Shown: positions 8,771-16,473, counted from the stretch's first letter. The stretch: 64,000 nt of DNA from Saccharomonospora amisosensis (GCF_011761185.1 NZ_JAAOYM010000001.1:496001-560000), one strand, 5' to 3'. A program made the numbers and translations. The notes: generated by a model not told the origin, from the letters alone.

Positions 8771-9764
8771 CGCTGTTCTCCCGCCAGACGGACAGGTCGA
8801 TCCAGGACTTGCCGGGCGCCGAGCGGGCCAGCGCGAAGGCGCTCGCGGCATCGGAGGGCAGGAAGCGTTCGTGCAGCACCTCGGCAGGCTGGATGGAACC
8901 GTCCACAACGGCCGCTACCGTCTCGGAGAAGTCGCCGGGGTGGTCGTAGATGAGCGAGCCACGGATCTCCAGCTGCCGCCTCGCGAGTTCCATCGGCGAA
9001 ACCGAAACCGGCTCGCTGCCCATACCGATCATCACGATGGTGCCCAAGCGCGCCACAGAGCGCAGCGAGATGTCCCAGGTCTGCGGGGTTCCCGCGGTGT
9101 CGAACACGATCGCGAAGCTGCTCTCACCCGTGGCGGCCGCCTTGGTGGCGCCGATTCGCTCGGCGAGTTCCAGCCTGCCGGGTATGGGTTCGACGACCAG
9201 CGGTGCGGCGCCGGCGGCGAGTAGTGCCTGGCACAGGAACAGTCCCTGCGAACCGGCGCCGACCACGAGGCACTTCTCACCGGGCCGCACCTGCGCGCGG
9301 CGCACGGCCGCCCTCGCGACGGCGAGCGGCTCCACGCACGCCAGAGTCGCGTCGGAGATCGAATCGGGCACCGGCCAGGTGAAGCGGGCAGGTACCGCTA
9401 CCTGCTCCGCGAGAAGTCCGGGAAGGTTCATGCCGACTATTCCCCGGCCCGCGCAGGCCGAGGTCGCACCCGCCAGGCAGGCATCGCATTCGAAGCAGCT
9501 GTAGTTCGGTTCGACGACCACGCGCTGCCCGACGTGCCGCTGCGTGACATCGGCGCCGACGGCGAGGATTTCACCGCCACCCTCGTGCCCCATCACCCAC
9601 GGCAACGCCGGCGGCTCCCGATGTCCTTCGTGGACAGCCAGGTCGGATCCGCACAGGCCCACCGAGCGCATCCCCACAAGGACCTCGTCCGCCCGCAACC
9701 GGGGTCGCGGCCAGTTTTCGACCACCTCCACTTGGTGTGGCTTGGTCAGGACGACAGCCCTCAT
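8763..9764 (-). CDS. Zinc-dependent alcohol dehydrogenase, MDR superfamily
   Basis: A 333-residue medium-chain dehydrogenase. Catalytic-zinc residues lie in GLCGSDLAVHEGH and VMGHEGGGEI. The structural-zinc lobe is CFECDACLAGATSAC, and the nucleotide-binding glycine motif is VVGAGSQGLFLCQ. The ATG at 9764 has GAGAGGG upstream and is preferred over an extended form. It is the first gene of the operon, divergent from the LacI regulator. It may oxidise quinate, shikimate or a related polyol entering through the TRAP system. With the Gfo/Idh/MocA enzyme, the operon has two dehydrogenases, possibly for two substrates. Confidence 0.85.
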   Translation of the reverse strand: MRAVVLTKPHQVEVVENWPRPRLRADEVLVGMRSVGLCGSDLAVHEGHREPPALPWVMGHEGGGEILAVGADVTQRHVGQRVVVEPNYSCFECDACLAGATSACAGRGIVGMNLPGLLAEQVAVPARFTWPVPDSISDATLACVEPLAVARAAVRRAQVRPGEKCLVVGAGSQGLFLCQALLAAGAAPLVVEPIPGRLELAERIGATKAAATGESSFAIVFDTAGTPQTWDISLRSVARLGTIVMIGMGSEPVSVSPMELARRQLEIRGSLIYDHPGDFSETVAAVVDGSIQPAEVLHERFLPSDAASAFALARSAPGKSWIDLSVWRENSDD

Positions 9765-9826
9765 CAACCGTTCCCTCTCGACGCCGAGCGTTTCTGGCGG
9801 CCGACCATAAGTGGGCCGACAACCGG

Positions 9827-9844
9827 ATGGCAAGCGGTTGCCAT
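9827..9844. promoter_or_regulatory. LacI-type operator
   Basis: ATGGCAAGCGGTTGCCAT is an 18-bp near-perfect palindrome with seven-base arms and the central CG typical of LacI/GalR operators. It lies in the 109-bp divergent region, 63 bp upstream of the dehydrogenase start and 30 bp upstream of the regulator GTG, so it can control both the catabolic operon and the lacI-type gene itself. Confidence 0.85.
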
Positions 9845-9873
9845 TTGTTGCCACAGCGGGCTAGTGTCGCGGC

Positions 9874-10881
9874 GTGCTCGAGGATGACGGGAAGCGACCG
9901 ACCATTTACGACGTCGCGAACGAGGCAGGGGTGGCGCCGTCAACGGTGTCGCGGGCACTGGCTCGGCCGGACCGCGTGAACGCGCGGACGCGCGAGCACA
10001 TCCTCGCGGTGGCGACGCGGCTGGGGTACCGGGCGAACCCGATCGCGAGGGCGCTGCCGTCCGGACGCACCCAGACGGTGGCGCTGTTCGTCGCCGACGT
10101 CACCAACCCGCACTTCTTCGGCATCATTCGCGGAGCGGAGCAGCAGACCCGCGCTGCCGGTTGCACGCTGATCCTCGGCGACACCGAGGAGTCACCCGAT
10201 CTGGAGTCCAGCAACATCGAGCGGCTGAGCGGGTCGGTGGACGGGTTCGTCATCGCCGCCAGCCGGATGTCGGACAGCCGGATCAAGGAACTGGCGAGCA
10301 GGCACCGGTTGACCCTGGTCAGCAGGCAGGTGGACGGCGTGCCCAGTGCGATCGTCGATCACGAGGACGGTACCCGGCAGATCATCGAGCACCTTGCCTC
10401 GTTAGGCCACACGTCGGTGGTCTACCTCGCGGGTCCGCGAAGGTCCTGGCTCGCGGCCAAGCGGTGGCAGGTGATCAGGGCGACAGCGCGCCAGTTCGAC
10501 ATGACGGCGGAGCGACTCGGTCCGTTCCCGCCAGCGGTTCGTGGTGGCGCCGCCGCGGCGGACGCAGCGATCGGTAAGGGCGCCACCGCCGCCATCGCCC
10601 ACAACGACCTGCTGGCGATCGGCATGCTGCGGCGGTTCGCCGACCGAGGGGTGCGGGTGCCGCACGACATCAGCGTGGTCGGTTACGACAACATCTTCGG
10701 TGCCGACTTCTGCTCGCCGTCGCTCACCACGCTCGCCGGACAGTTCGAGGAGGCGGGCCGGATCGCGGTGGATCTGCTACTGGGTGTGCGTGACGGCATC
10801 CGGCGGTCGCGGTCGGGCTCGCAGGTGGTGTTGCCGTCCCACCTGGAGATTCGCGCCTCTACCGGTCCTGCCCCGCGTTGA
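9874..10881 (+). CDS. LacI-family transcriptional regulator
   Basis: A 335-residue regulator. Residues 7-55 form the LacI helix-turn-helix and hinge (TIYDVANEAGVAPSTVSRAL, then GYRANPIARAL). The remainder is a periplasmic-binding-like effector domain with FVADVTNPHFFGIIRG and VVGYDNI. Translation starts at GTG 9874. It is divergent from the quinate/shikimate-type operon and next to a matching palindrome, so it probably represses the operon until a pathway intermediate binds. The effector cannot be read from sequence. It is followed by a strong 15-bp hairpin. Confidence 0.93.
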   Translation: MLEDDGKRPTIYDVANEAGVAPSTVSRALARPDRVNARTREHILAVATRLGYRANPIARALPSGRTQTVALFVADVTNPHFFGIIRGAEQQTRAAGCTLILGDTEESPDLESSNIERLSGSVDGFVIAASRMSDSRIKELASRHRLTLVSRQVDGVPSAIVDHEDGTRQIIEHLASLGHTSVVYLAGPRRSWLAAKRWQVIRATARQFDMTAERLGPFPPAVRGGAAAADAAIGKGATAAIAHNDLLAIGMLRRFADRGVRVPHDISVVGYDNIFGADFCSPSLTTLAGQFEEAGRIAVDLLLGVRDGIRRSRSGSQVVLPSHLEIRASTGPAPR

Positions 10882-10897
10882 CCCACCGCAACTGGTG

Positions 10898-10941
10898 CTC
10901 GCCCGGCGCCGCTGGTGCAAGCCCGCGCGGCGCCGGGCGAG
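10898..10941. terminator. Bidirectional hairpin terminator, 15-bp stem
   Basis: CTCGCCCGGCGCCGC at 10898-10912 pairs perfectly with 10927-10941 around a 14-nt loop. It sits between the ends of the convergent lacI-type and excalibur genes. Confidence 0.85.
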
Positions 10942-10946
10942 AGCGA

Positions 10947-11408
10947 TCAGCGTTGCTCGGACCTGCGTGCCAGCCGCATGGTGAACACGGCGGTCGCCGT
11001 CACGGCTCCGAGTCCCGCTACGCCCAGCAGGATCGGCATCGCCGCGGAGTCGTCCCCGGCCGCCGAGCCGTCGCCGGTGTCGACGCCACCCATCGGAACC
11101 CTGTGCACCTGGCCGTCCGCGCCGGGTCGCGGCTGTTCAGGTGGAGCAGGGGGAGCCGCCGACTCCGACTCCGATTCCGGCGGCTGCTGCGGCGGGCCGA
11201 CCGGAAGTTCCTCGCAGAGCTTGCCGTCCTTGTCCCTGTCGAGTTCCCAGGCGTCCTCGGGGTCGAGTTGCTCGTGGGCCTCCATCGCCTCCTGCTGCGT
11301 CGTGAAGTCGCCGCAGTCCTTGTCGCCCTGGGCTGACGCGACACCTGCCATCGGCAGGGTCGCGCCTGCCGCGAGTACCAGTACGGCCATGGCTTGGCGG
11401 AATCGCAC
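10947..11408 (-). CDS. Secreted excalibur calcium-binding domain protein
   Basis: A 153-residue exported protein. A signal peptide ends near VASAQG. The mature part has an excalibur domain, with DCGDFTTQQEAMEAHEQL followed by the calcium-loop signature DRDKDGKLCEELP, in which two cysteines should form a disulfide. A Pro/Glu/Ser-rich linker leads to a C-terminal membrane segment and a short basic tail (RLARRSEQR), so it is wall-exposed and membrane-anchored. AAGGAG lies six bases before the GTG at 11408 but abuts the ATG at 11414, so GTG is the better start. Its role in the envelope is unknown. Confidence 0.88.
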   Translation of the reverse strand: MRFRQAMAVLVLAAGATLPMAGVASAQGDKDCGDFTTQQEAMEAHEQLDPEDAWELDRDKDGKLCEELPVGPPQQPPESESESAAPPAPPEQPRPGADGQVHRVPMGGVDTGDGSAAGDDSAAMPILLGVAGLGAVTATAVFTMRLARRSEQR

Positions 11409-11716
11409 GGGCATCTCCTTTCTGTTGGATCGCACAAAAGATCACGTACCGTGAGCCGGTTGTTGTGCTGAATGACCGAATAGCGCCGAGTGTGAGTGGT
11501 GTCGCTGGCATCTGCATTTCCGCGCGTAATCAGGCCATGCTGACGGGTGACCGGCTGCCGCCACGGCGCTTACCCCGCCCGTACCGTTGCGTGCCGGGTT
11601 GTCCTTTTTGCCTAGTGGCACGCGACCGCGCGTCCGGTGCCGGTTTCGCGCAGGTCGAAACCGCTTATCATGCCCTGGCCGTGGTACCGGCCAAGGACGC
11701 GACCGAGAGGAACCGG
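11409..11716. promoter_or_regulatory. Divergent promoter region, excalibur/DUF305 genes
   Basis: This 308-nt region must hold promoters for the excalibur gene (minus) and the DUF305 lipoprotein gene (plus). The clearest element is an inverted repeat at 11641-11663. A CTTATCAT just after it could be a -10 region for the DUF305 gene. No further gene is visible. Confidence 0.5.
11641..11663. promoter_or_regulatory. Inverted repeat CGGTTTCG-N7-CGAAACCG
   Basis: Perfect eight-base arms (11641-11648 and 11656-11663) around seven bases, located 54-76 bp upstream of the DUF305 gene start, where a repressor or activator dyad would sit. No regulator can be assigned from sequence. Confidence 0.5.
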
Positions 11717-12340
11717 ATGGCTTCGAAGAAGTACCTGCTAGGGGCATGCGCCGCTGCCGTGCTCGGCTTGGCGTCCGGCTGTGACAGCGATGTCGAAGGA
11801 AGCGCCGAGCCGAAGAGCGGTGCTCCTGCCGCCAGCGTTCCCTCGGGCAGCGCCACGGGTGACGAAGCCGCGCCGAGTGAGCACAACGCCGAGGACGTGA
11901 AGTTCGCGCAGCGGCTGCTCCCGCACCACGAGCAGGCTGTGGTGATCTCACGACTGGCGTTCGAGCGCTCCGCCGATCCGGAGGTGACAGCGCTGGCGCG
12001 GCGCATCCACGGTGCGCGCGGTCCGGAGATGAAGCAGCTCATGGCGCTGTTGCAGGGCTGGGATGAGCCGGTGGCGCCGCCCAACCATGGCGACAGCATC
12101 GGCCACGGCGACTTCGGGTTGCTGTCCGAGGAGGAGTTGCAGCGGCTTGAGCAGGCCTCGGGTACGGAGTTCGACCAGGAATGGCTGCGGTTGATGACCG
12201 AGCACCACGAGGGTGCCGTGGAGATCGCCGAACTCGAACTGCGGGACGGGGTGGACTCGCTCGCCAAGCTGTTCGCTCAGAACGCGGTGGACAGCCAGAA
12301 CGGCGAGCTGGCCGAACTGCGGAGCCTCGCGGCGGGCTGA
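11717..12340 (+). CDS. DUF305 lipoprotein
   Basis: A 207-residue lipoprotein with lipobox LGLASGC near residue 20 and a low-complexity Ser/Ala/Gly linker. A DUF305 four-helix domain follows, with the characteristic double-histidine motifs LLPHHEQAV (about residue 72) and MTEHHEGAV (about residue 162). DUF305 proteins are ferritin-like and recur in copper- and metal-stress loci, so a metal-binding role at the outer face of the membrane is likely but unproven. The ATG at 11717 has GAGAGGAA upstream. It is convergent with the DivIVA-motif gene, six bases apart. Confidence 0.88.
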   Translation: MASKKYLLGACAAAVLGLASGCDSDVEGSAEPKSGAPAASVPSGSATGDEAAPSEHNAEDVKFAQRLLPHHEQAVVISRLAFERSADPEVTALARRIHGARGPEMKQLMALLQGWDEPVAPPNHGDSIGHGDFGLLSEEELQRLEQASGTEFDQEWLRLMTEHHEGAVEIAELELRDGVDSLAKLFAQNAVDSQNGELAELRSLAAG

Positions 12341-12346
12341 GCCGGC

Positions 12347-13519
12347 TCAGCCGTCGAGGCTGTACTCGATCAGGTCCAGCAGGGTGTCGACCTCGTCCTG
12401 GTCGTAGCCACCGGGCACTTCGCCGAACCTGACTTGCCGCACGTCCTCCGCGGTCAGTACATCCTCACCTTCCAGCGTGGCCTCCACCCGGTCGAGGAAC
12501 GTGTCGACCTCGTCCTCGGAGTAGCCGAGTTCGTCGGGTGGGGTCTGGTGGAAGCGGACGTTGTTGATCTCGTCGGCGGTCAGCCTTGGCGCCGCTGGGG
12601 GCGAGGGTGCGGCAGCAACCGCGGGCGCGGCGGGTACAGCGGGAGCCGGAGGTGCGGCGGGCATGGCAGGCGCGGCGGGTACAGCGGGAGCCGGAGGCGC
12701 GGCGGGCATGGCAGGCGCGGCGGGAGCAGGGGGAGCCGGAGGCGCGGCGGGCATGGCGGGCATGGCAGGCGCGGCCGACTGTACCGCCCGCACCGCCTGG
12801 GCAGCCCCGCCCTCGGCGTTCTTCAGGCTCTCGGCCACCAGGTAGAGGAACTCCGTCTCCCGGTAGCCGCGCTTGCCGGGAGGCGGGGGATTGAACCTGG
12901 CCGCCAGCACATCCTGCGCGGTGACGCGGTCCCTTCCCGCCACCGTCGCCTCGATCCTGGCGAGAAAGGCGTGTACCTCGTCCTCGTCGTAGACCTGCGC
13001 CTGCGCGGGCTCCTGCTGTGTGGCAGGTGCCTCGTGTCGCGGCGGCTGGGTGTGCGTTGCGGGGGCCGGCGGTGGTGCCACGAGTGAATGCCCGTTGGCG
13101 GGATGCGGTCGGGTAGAGACCGGCGGGCGTGGCCTCGGAACGGCGTTGCCGTGCGGTGGCTGCCGTGGGGGTGCCGGGGCAGCGGGCGGCGCCGGGTAGG
13201 TCGCGTGCGCGGGTGGTGCGGGGTGTGCCACCGGAACCGCGGGCTCGCGTTCGGCGGTGGGCACGGCCGTGCTGCGCTCCATCAGGGTCAGCGCGACCTC
13301 TGCGAAGAACGCGTCGACGGCATAGACCGCGTAGCCGCCCTCCTGGCGTTTCGGCGGGGTGAAACCGAGCACGTCCTCGGCGGTCAGTGAGTCCCTTCCG
13401 GCGAGTGTCGCCGCGACCCGATGGAGGAAGACGTCCACCTCGTGCTTGTCGTAGCCCGGCCTGCCGCCCTGCGCGTCCTTGAATCTGGCTTCCCGCACGT
13501 CGCTTGGGGTCAGAGCCAC
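12347..13519 (-). CDS. Multi-DivIVA-motif protein with Pro/Ala linkers
   Basis: A 390-residue protein built from repeats of the short DivIVA N-terminal motif (DVrxxRFxxxxxGYDxxEVDxFLDxVexxL). Six copies or partial copies are visible: at residues 2-40 (GYDKHEVDVFLHRVAATL), 45-80 (GGYAVYAVDAFFAEVAL), 175-200 (YDEDEVHAFLARIEATV), 200-240 (GYRETEFLYLVAESL), 310-350 (GYSEDEVDTFLDRVEATL) and 355-390 (GYDQDEVDTLLDLIEYSL). Long Pro/Ala linkers separate them. Unlike Wag31/DivIVA there is no extended coiled coil. GTG 13519 has AGGAGG upstream. It may scaffold polar or septal complexes by multivalent contacts; that function is inferred. Confidence 0.8.
   Translation of the reverse strand: MALTPSDVREARFKDAQGGRPGYDKHEVDVFLHRVAATLAGRDSLTAEDVLGFTPPKRQEGGYAVYAVDAFFAEVALTLMERSTAVPTAEREPAVPVAHPAPPAHATYPAPPAAPAPPRQPPHGNAVPRPRPPVSTRPHPANGHSLVAPPPAPATHTQPPRHEAPATQQEPAQAQVYDEDEVHAFLARIEATVAGRDRVTAQDVLAARFNPPPPGKRGYRETEFLYLVAESLKNAEGGAAQAVRAVQSAAPAMPAMPAAPPAPPAPAAPAMPAAPPAPAVPAAPAMPAAPPAPAVPAAPAVAAAPSPPAAPRLTADEINNVRFHQTPPDELGYSEDEVDTFLDRVEATLEGEDVLTAEDVRQVRFGEVPGGYDQDEVDTLLDLIEYSLDG
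12612..12780. repeat. 45-bp in-gene tandem repeat encoding a PAMPAAPPAPAVPAA unit
   Basis: Within the DivIVA-motif gene, about three and a half imperfect copies of a 45-bp unit encode a 15-residue Pro/Ala/Met linker (PAMPAAPPAPAVPAA). The near identity of the copies suggests slippage or unequal crossing-over, and the copy number may vary between strains. Confidence 0.8.
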
Positions 13520-13858
13520 CGTTCCTCCTGGAGCCTGTGCACGGGAGCAGTTCCCGTACGAAAGCGGCATCAACCTCCGAGCCCCCGACCGCCCGTTCAC
13601 GTTTGCGCGAGTCACTTTGCCGGATGGCGCGCGGGCAAGGCAAGACTCGTGCCCAGGCTTTCGGTTCGAACGAACATCACAGGCCGCGCGCTTGCGCGTA
13701 ACGAGTTGGTCATTTCGGTGACGGGGCAGTCGTGGCACTGGGCCATTCGCACGCACCGGACCTGGCCGAACGGCCCAGCGCCAGCGCGAAGCGCCTCGCT
13801 CGCGTCCGACACGCGCGAGCGGCAACTATCATCGGCCGAGGCTGGAAAGGTGGTCCGC
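13520..13858. promoter_or_regulatory. Divergent promoter region, DivIVA-motif/blaI genes
   Basis: This 339-nt region separates the DivIVA-motif gene (minus) from the blaI-type gene (plus). I found no TACTA/TAGTA dyad like those at 15657-15721 and no other clear operator. A CGCGCGCTTGCGCG run near 13685-13700 is self-complementary but may be only compositional. Confidence 0.35.
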
Positions 13859-14218
13859 ATGCGAGGACTCGGTGAGCTCGAGGCCAGGGTCATGGACGTG
13901 CTGTGGTCGGTGACAGAACCACTGCGCGTGCGCGACGTGTTACAGCGACTGGACACCGAGCGCCCGCTCGCCTACACGACGGTGATGACGGTGCTGGACA
14001 ACCTGCACGGCAAGGGCTACGTCCGCAGGCAACGAGCAGGCCGCGCCTACGAGTACACCGCCGCCGAATCGCGGGAGGAGGTCGGCGCGCGGCTGCTGCG
14101 TGAGGTGCTGGACGCCAGCGGAGACACCGAACGGGTGCTGCTGCACTTCGCGCGCTCGGCGAGCCAGGAGGAATCCGACATCCTGCGGCGGGCACTGCGC
14201 AAGGACAGGTCACGATGA
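13859..14218 (+). CDS. BlaI/MecI/CopY-family repressor
   Basis: A 119-residue winged-helix repressor starting MRGLGELEARVMDVLW, the usual BlaI opening, with the recognition-helix region RPLAYTTVMTVLDNLHGKGYVRR near residues 36-58 and an acidic, Ser-rich dimerisation and cleavage region at the C-terminus. It overlaps the following M56 peptidase gene as ATGA. This is the classic BlaI-BlaR1-like repressor/sensor pair. In actinobacteria such pairs often control respiratory or redox genes rather than a beta-lactamase, and no beta-lactamase gene is visible nearby. Confidence 0.9.
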   Translation: MRGLGELEARVMDVLWSVTEPLRVRDVLQRLDTERPLAYTTVMTVLDNLHGKGYVRRQRAGRAYEYTAAESREEVGARLLREVLDASGDTERVLLHFARSASQEESDILRRALRKDRSR

Positions 14219-15156
14219 CCTTGGCGGTTGGCCTGCTGCTCGCGGCCGCGATGATCGGTTGGGTGGCGCCTCGCTACCTCTCGCTCGCTGTGACCCCGGG
14301 ACTGCGTCCGGGGCTCGCGCTCGCGGGTTGGGTCGCCTCTGCGGTCACGATGCTGTTCGCGATCGCGGCCGCGGCGGTGCTGCTGGTGCTGCCCGGCTCG
14401 ACGGACTTTGACCGCATGATCGGAGTGACCGAGAGCTGCCTGCATGTCTTTCGCGCGGGTGGCGACGTGACGTGGGGGCACATGGCCGCGCTCGGCGGCG
14501 CGGCCATGCTGACAGGGCTGCTCGGTTGGACGGCGGTCGTGGCCGTGCGCAGGTTGCGCGGGCAGCGGCGGTGGCGGCGAAGGCATCTGACCCTGCTGCG
14601 CATGGTGTGCCGTTGTGACAGCTCGGTGATCTGGTTGGAGGAGCCGGCTCCCGTCGCATACAGCATCGGCGGCCGTCGTGGGGCGATCGTGGCGACCGCG
14701 GGGCTTCACCAGCTCACCAAGGGTGAACGTGAGGCGGTGCTGGCGCACGAGCGGGCACACCTGCGTGGTCGTCACCACCTGCTGGTGCTGGCCGCTGAGG
14801 TGCTCGCCGCCGCGCTGCCGTTCGTTCCGCTGTGCCGCAGGGCACCCGCGACCGTGCGGGTGCTGGTGGAGTTGGCCGCCGATGCGGCGGCCGCCCGCCG
14901 TCACGGGCCCGACCCGGTGCGCGCCGCGTTGCTGGCTGTCAGTACGTCCGGTGCCCCGCAACCCGCGCTGGCGATGTCGCGGGAGGCAGTAGAGGTGCGG
15001 TTGGCGTGGCTTTCGCACGAACGCGCGGCGGTTCGGCGGCTGCCGGTCCGGCTCGACTACGCGCTGGCCGCCGTACTGGCGGCATTGCCCGCGTTCGCCG
15101 TGGTGGCGGCGACGGGGCTGGCGGTGGCGCTCTACTGCCTCGGCGTGGCGGGCTGA
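14215..15156 (+). CDS. M56-family membrane metallopeptidase, BlaR1-like
   Basis: A 313-residue protein with membrane segments at about residues 1-20, 35-60, 85-110, 195-215 and 285-310, and a cytoplasmic zinc-protease motif HERAH (VLAHERAHLRGRHH) near residue 178. It lacks the extracellular penicillin-binding sensor domain of BlaR1, so the inducing signal must be something else. It is coupled to the repressor gene (ATGA), which it presumably cleaves. Its 3' end overlaps the convergent CPVC membrane gene by 25 bases. Confidence 0.88.
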   Translation: MTLAVGLLLAAAMIGWVAPRYLSLAVTPGLRPGLALAGWVASAVTMLFAIAAAAVLLVLPGSTDFDRMIGVTESCLHVFRAGGDVTWGHMAALGGAAMLTGLLGWTAVVAVRRLRGQRRWRRRHLTLLRMVCRCDSSVIWLEEPAPVAYSIGGRRGAIVATAGLHQLTKGEREAVLAHERAHLRGRHHLLVLAAEVLAAALPFVPLCRRAPATVRVLVELAADAAAARRHGPDPVRAALLAVSTSGAPQPALAMSREAVEVRLAWLSHERAAVRRLPVRLDYALAAVLAALPAFAVVAATGLAVALYCLGVAG

Positions 15157-15614
15157 GACACCTCAGGGACCCCGCAGCGATCGCCGTCGCAGTCACGGCG
15201 CCGCCAGCGTTGCGCGACGGCCGCGCCTAGCAGGCCGATCGAGATGAGCGCGAGGAAGGGCTGCACGGGTGCCCAGATGCCCAGCGCGCCGGAGGTGCCG
15301 AGTGCGAGCAACACCAGCTTGTTGCACACCGGGCAGCCGACCGCGAACACCGACAGCACCACGCCCGCCAGCGGTCGCCGTGACTCCCGCTCCTGTGGCG
15401 GTGGTGCCTGGATGGCGAACCAGGACCAGGTGAGCAGCACGGTCGCCGCCAGCACCGGGTACTCCCACCACCTGACCGGGACCTCGCGGGAGAACACCGG
15501 GTTGGCGATGATGTCGGTTGGTACACCGACCAGCACGAGTGCCAGCGCCGCCAGCAGCGTGGCCTTTCCGAGGCGATGCCATTTCGCCCGCCTGGCCGGT
15601 TCGGTCGTCACCAC
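15132..15614 (-). CDS. Integral membrane protein with CPVC motif
   Basis: A 160-residue protein with four membrane segments. A CPVC motif (VGCPVCNKLVLLALG) is embedded at the start of the third segment, near residue 92, resembling a thioredoxin-like or quinone-linked redox centre. A cysteine pair (CDGDRC) lies near the C-terminus. GTG 15614 has GGAG five bases upstream and is preferred over a TTG farther out. It is divergent from the DsbA-CcdA operon with two dyads between them, so it probably belongs to the same thiol-redox system. I cannot assign a specific family. Confidence 0.75.
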   Translation of the reverse strand: MVTTEPARRAKWHRLGKATLLAALALVLVGVPTDIIANPVFSREVPVRWWEYPVLAATVLLTWSWFAIQAPPPQERESRRPLAGVVLSVFAVGCPVCNKLVLLALGTSGALGIWAPVQPFLALISIGLLGAAVAQRWRRRDCDGDRCGVPEVSQPATPRQ

Positions 15615-15656
15615 GTCTGCTCCAGTCGCGTTCGGTCCACGGTCACCAACGAGCAA

Positions 15657-15673
15657 TACTAATCAACATAGTA
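15657..15673. promoter_or_regulatory. TACTA-N7-TAGTA dyad, site 1
   Basis: TACTAATCAACATAGTA, a five-base inverted repeat with a seven-base spacer, lies 43 bp upstream of the CPVC gene start. An identical architecture recurs 48 bp away at 15705. Such AT-rich dyads are unusual in this genome and resemble operators of BlaI/CopY-type repressors, one of which is encoded 1.4 kb away. Confidence 0.65.
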
Positions 15674-15704
15674 GTGGGCGTGGAATGTCGAGCGGGGACT
15701 TCAT

Positions 15705-15721
15705 TACTATGGCCTCTAGTA
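15705..15721. promoter_or_regulatory. TACTA-N7-TAGTA dyad, site 2
   Basis: TACTATGGCCTCTAGTA is the second copy of the dyad, 30 bp upstream of the dsbA-like ATG. The arms match site 1 exactly while the spacer differs, which is what a conserved protein-binding site should look like. It overlaps the expected promoter of the DsbA-CcdA operon. Confidence 0.65.
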
Positions 15722-15750
15722 GTTAAAGCTTCGATCGAGTTGGAGTGCCG

Positions 15751-16473
15751 ATGCCAGGTACGCGCTCGGCGTCCACGGCAAAGCGCGACGTCGTCCTCGT
15801 CGTCGTTCTCGTGCTGGTCGCCACAGGTCTCATCACCTACTTCGCCGCGAAGCCCTCCGGTGACAGCACGGCGACGGAACAGTCGCAGTCGCGCACGGAA
15901 GGCACCCAGGCGGGCCCGCTTGACACCCTCGCCCGCCGAGCCGAGGGCGACCCGATGGCCGTCGGCAGGGCGGACGCGCCGGTGACAATGGTCATGTATT
16001 CGGACTACCGGTGCCCGTTCTGCGCCAAGTTCAGCCGCGACACCGAGCCGGAACTGCTCCAGCGCTACGTGGAGCCCGGCGTGCTGCGCATCGAATGGCG
16101 CGACCTGCCGATCTTCGGCGAGGAATCCCTCGTCGCCGCGCGGGCGGGCAGGGCTGCCGCGGAGCAGGGCAAGTTCTGGGAGTTCAACCGCACGCTCTAC
16201 GCCGCCTCGCCAACGAACGGGCACCCCGATCTCACCAGGGAGGCGTTGCGAGGGTTCGCGCGCGAAGCCGGGGTGGCTGACTTGGACCGGTTCACCGCCG
16301 CACTGAGTCAGACCCGATTCGACGCCGCGATCAAGGCCGACATCGACGAGGCCACCGCGCTCGGTGTGTCCAGCACTCCGACCTTCGTCATCAACGGCAA
16401 ACCGGTACTCGGTGCCCAGCCGCTCGAGGCGTTCACCTCGGCCATCGACGAGGCCGCCGCCGCCAAGTCATGA
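15751..16473 (+). CDS. DsbA-family membrane-anchored thiol oxidoreductase
   Basis: A 240-residue protein with a single N-terminal membrane anchor (residues 13-34) and an extracytoplasmic thioredoxin-fold DsbA domain. The active site is CPFC in MYSDYRCPFCAKFSRD near residue 88, and the cis-proline loop is GVSSTPTFVINGKPV near residue 207. It should form or isomerise disulfides in exported proteins. The ATG at 15751 has GGAG upstream; a GTG two codons earlier is the alternative. Its stop overlaps the CcdA-like gene (ATGA), which supplies reducing equivalents across the membrane. Confidence 0.93.
   Translation: MPGTRSASTAKRDVVLVVVLVLVATGLITYFAAKPSGDSTATEQSQSRTEGTQAGPLDTLARRAEGDPMAVGRADAPVTMVMYSDYRCPFCAKFSRDTEPELLQRYVEPGVLRIEWRDLPIFGEESLVAARAGRAAAEQGKFWEFNRTLYAASPTNGHPDLTREALRGFAREAGVADLDRFTAALSQTRFDAAIKADIDEATALGVSSTPTFVINGKPVLGAQPLEAFTSAIDEAAAAKS

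Noticed and set aside
12612-12780. The 45-bp repeat in the DivIVA-motif gene as a mobile or regulatory repeat
   Set aside because: It is a multiple of three, lies wholly inside the reading frame and encodes a Pro/Ala linker, so replication slippage explains it.
13859-15156. BlaI/M56 pair as a beta-lactam resistance locus
   Set aside because: No beta-lactamase or penicillin-binding sensor domain is present, and neighbouring genes concern thiol redox chemistry.
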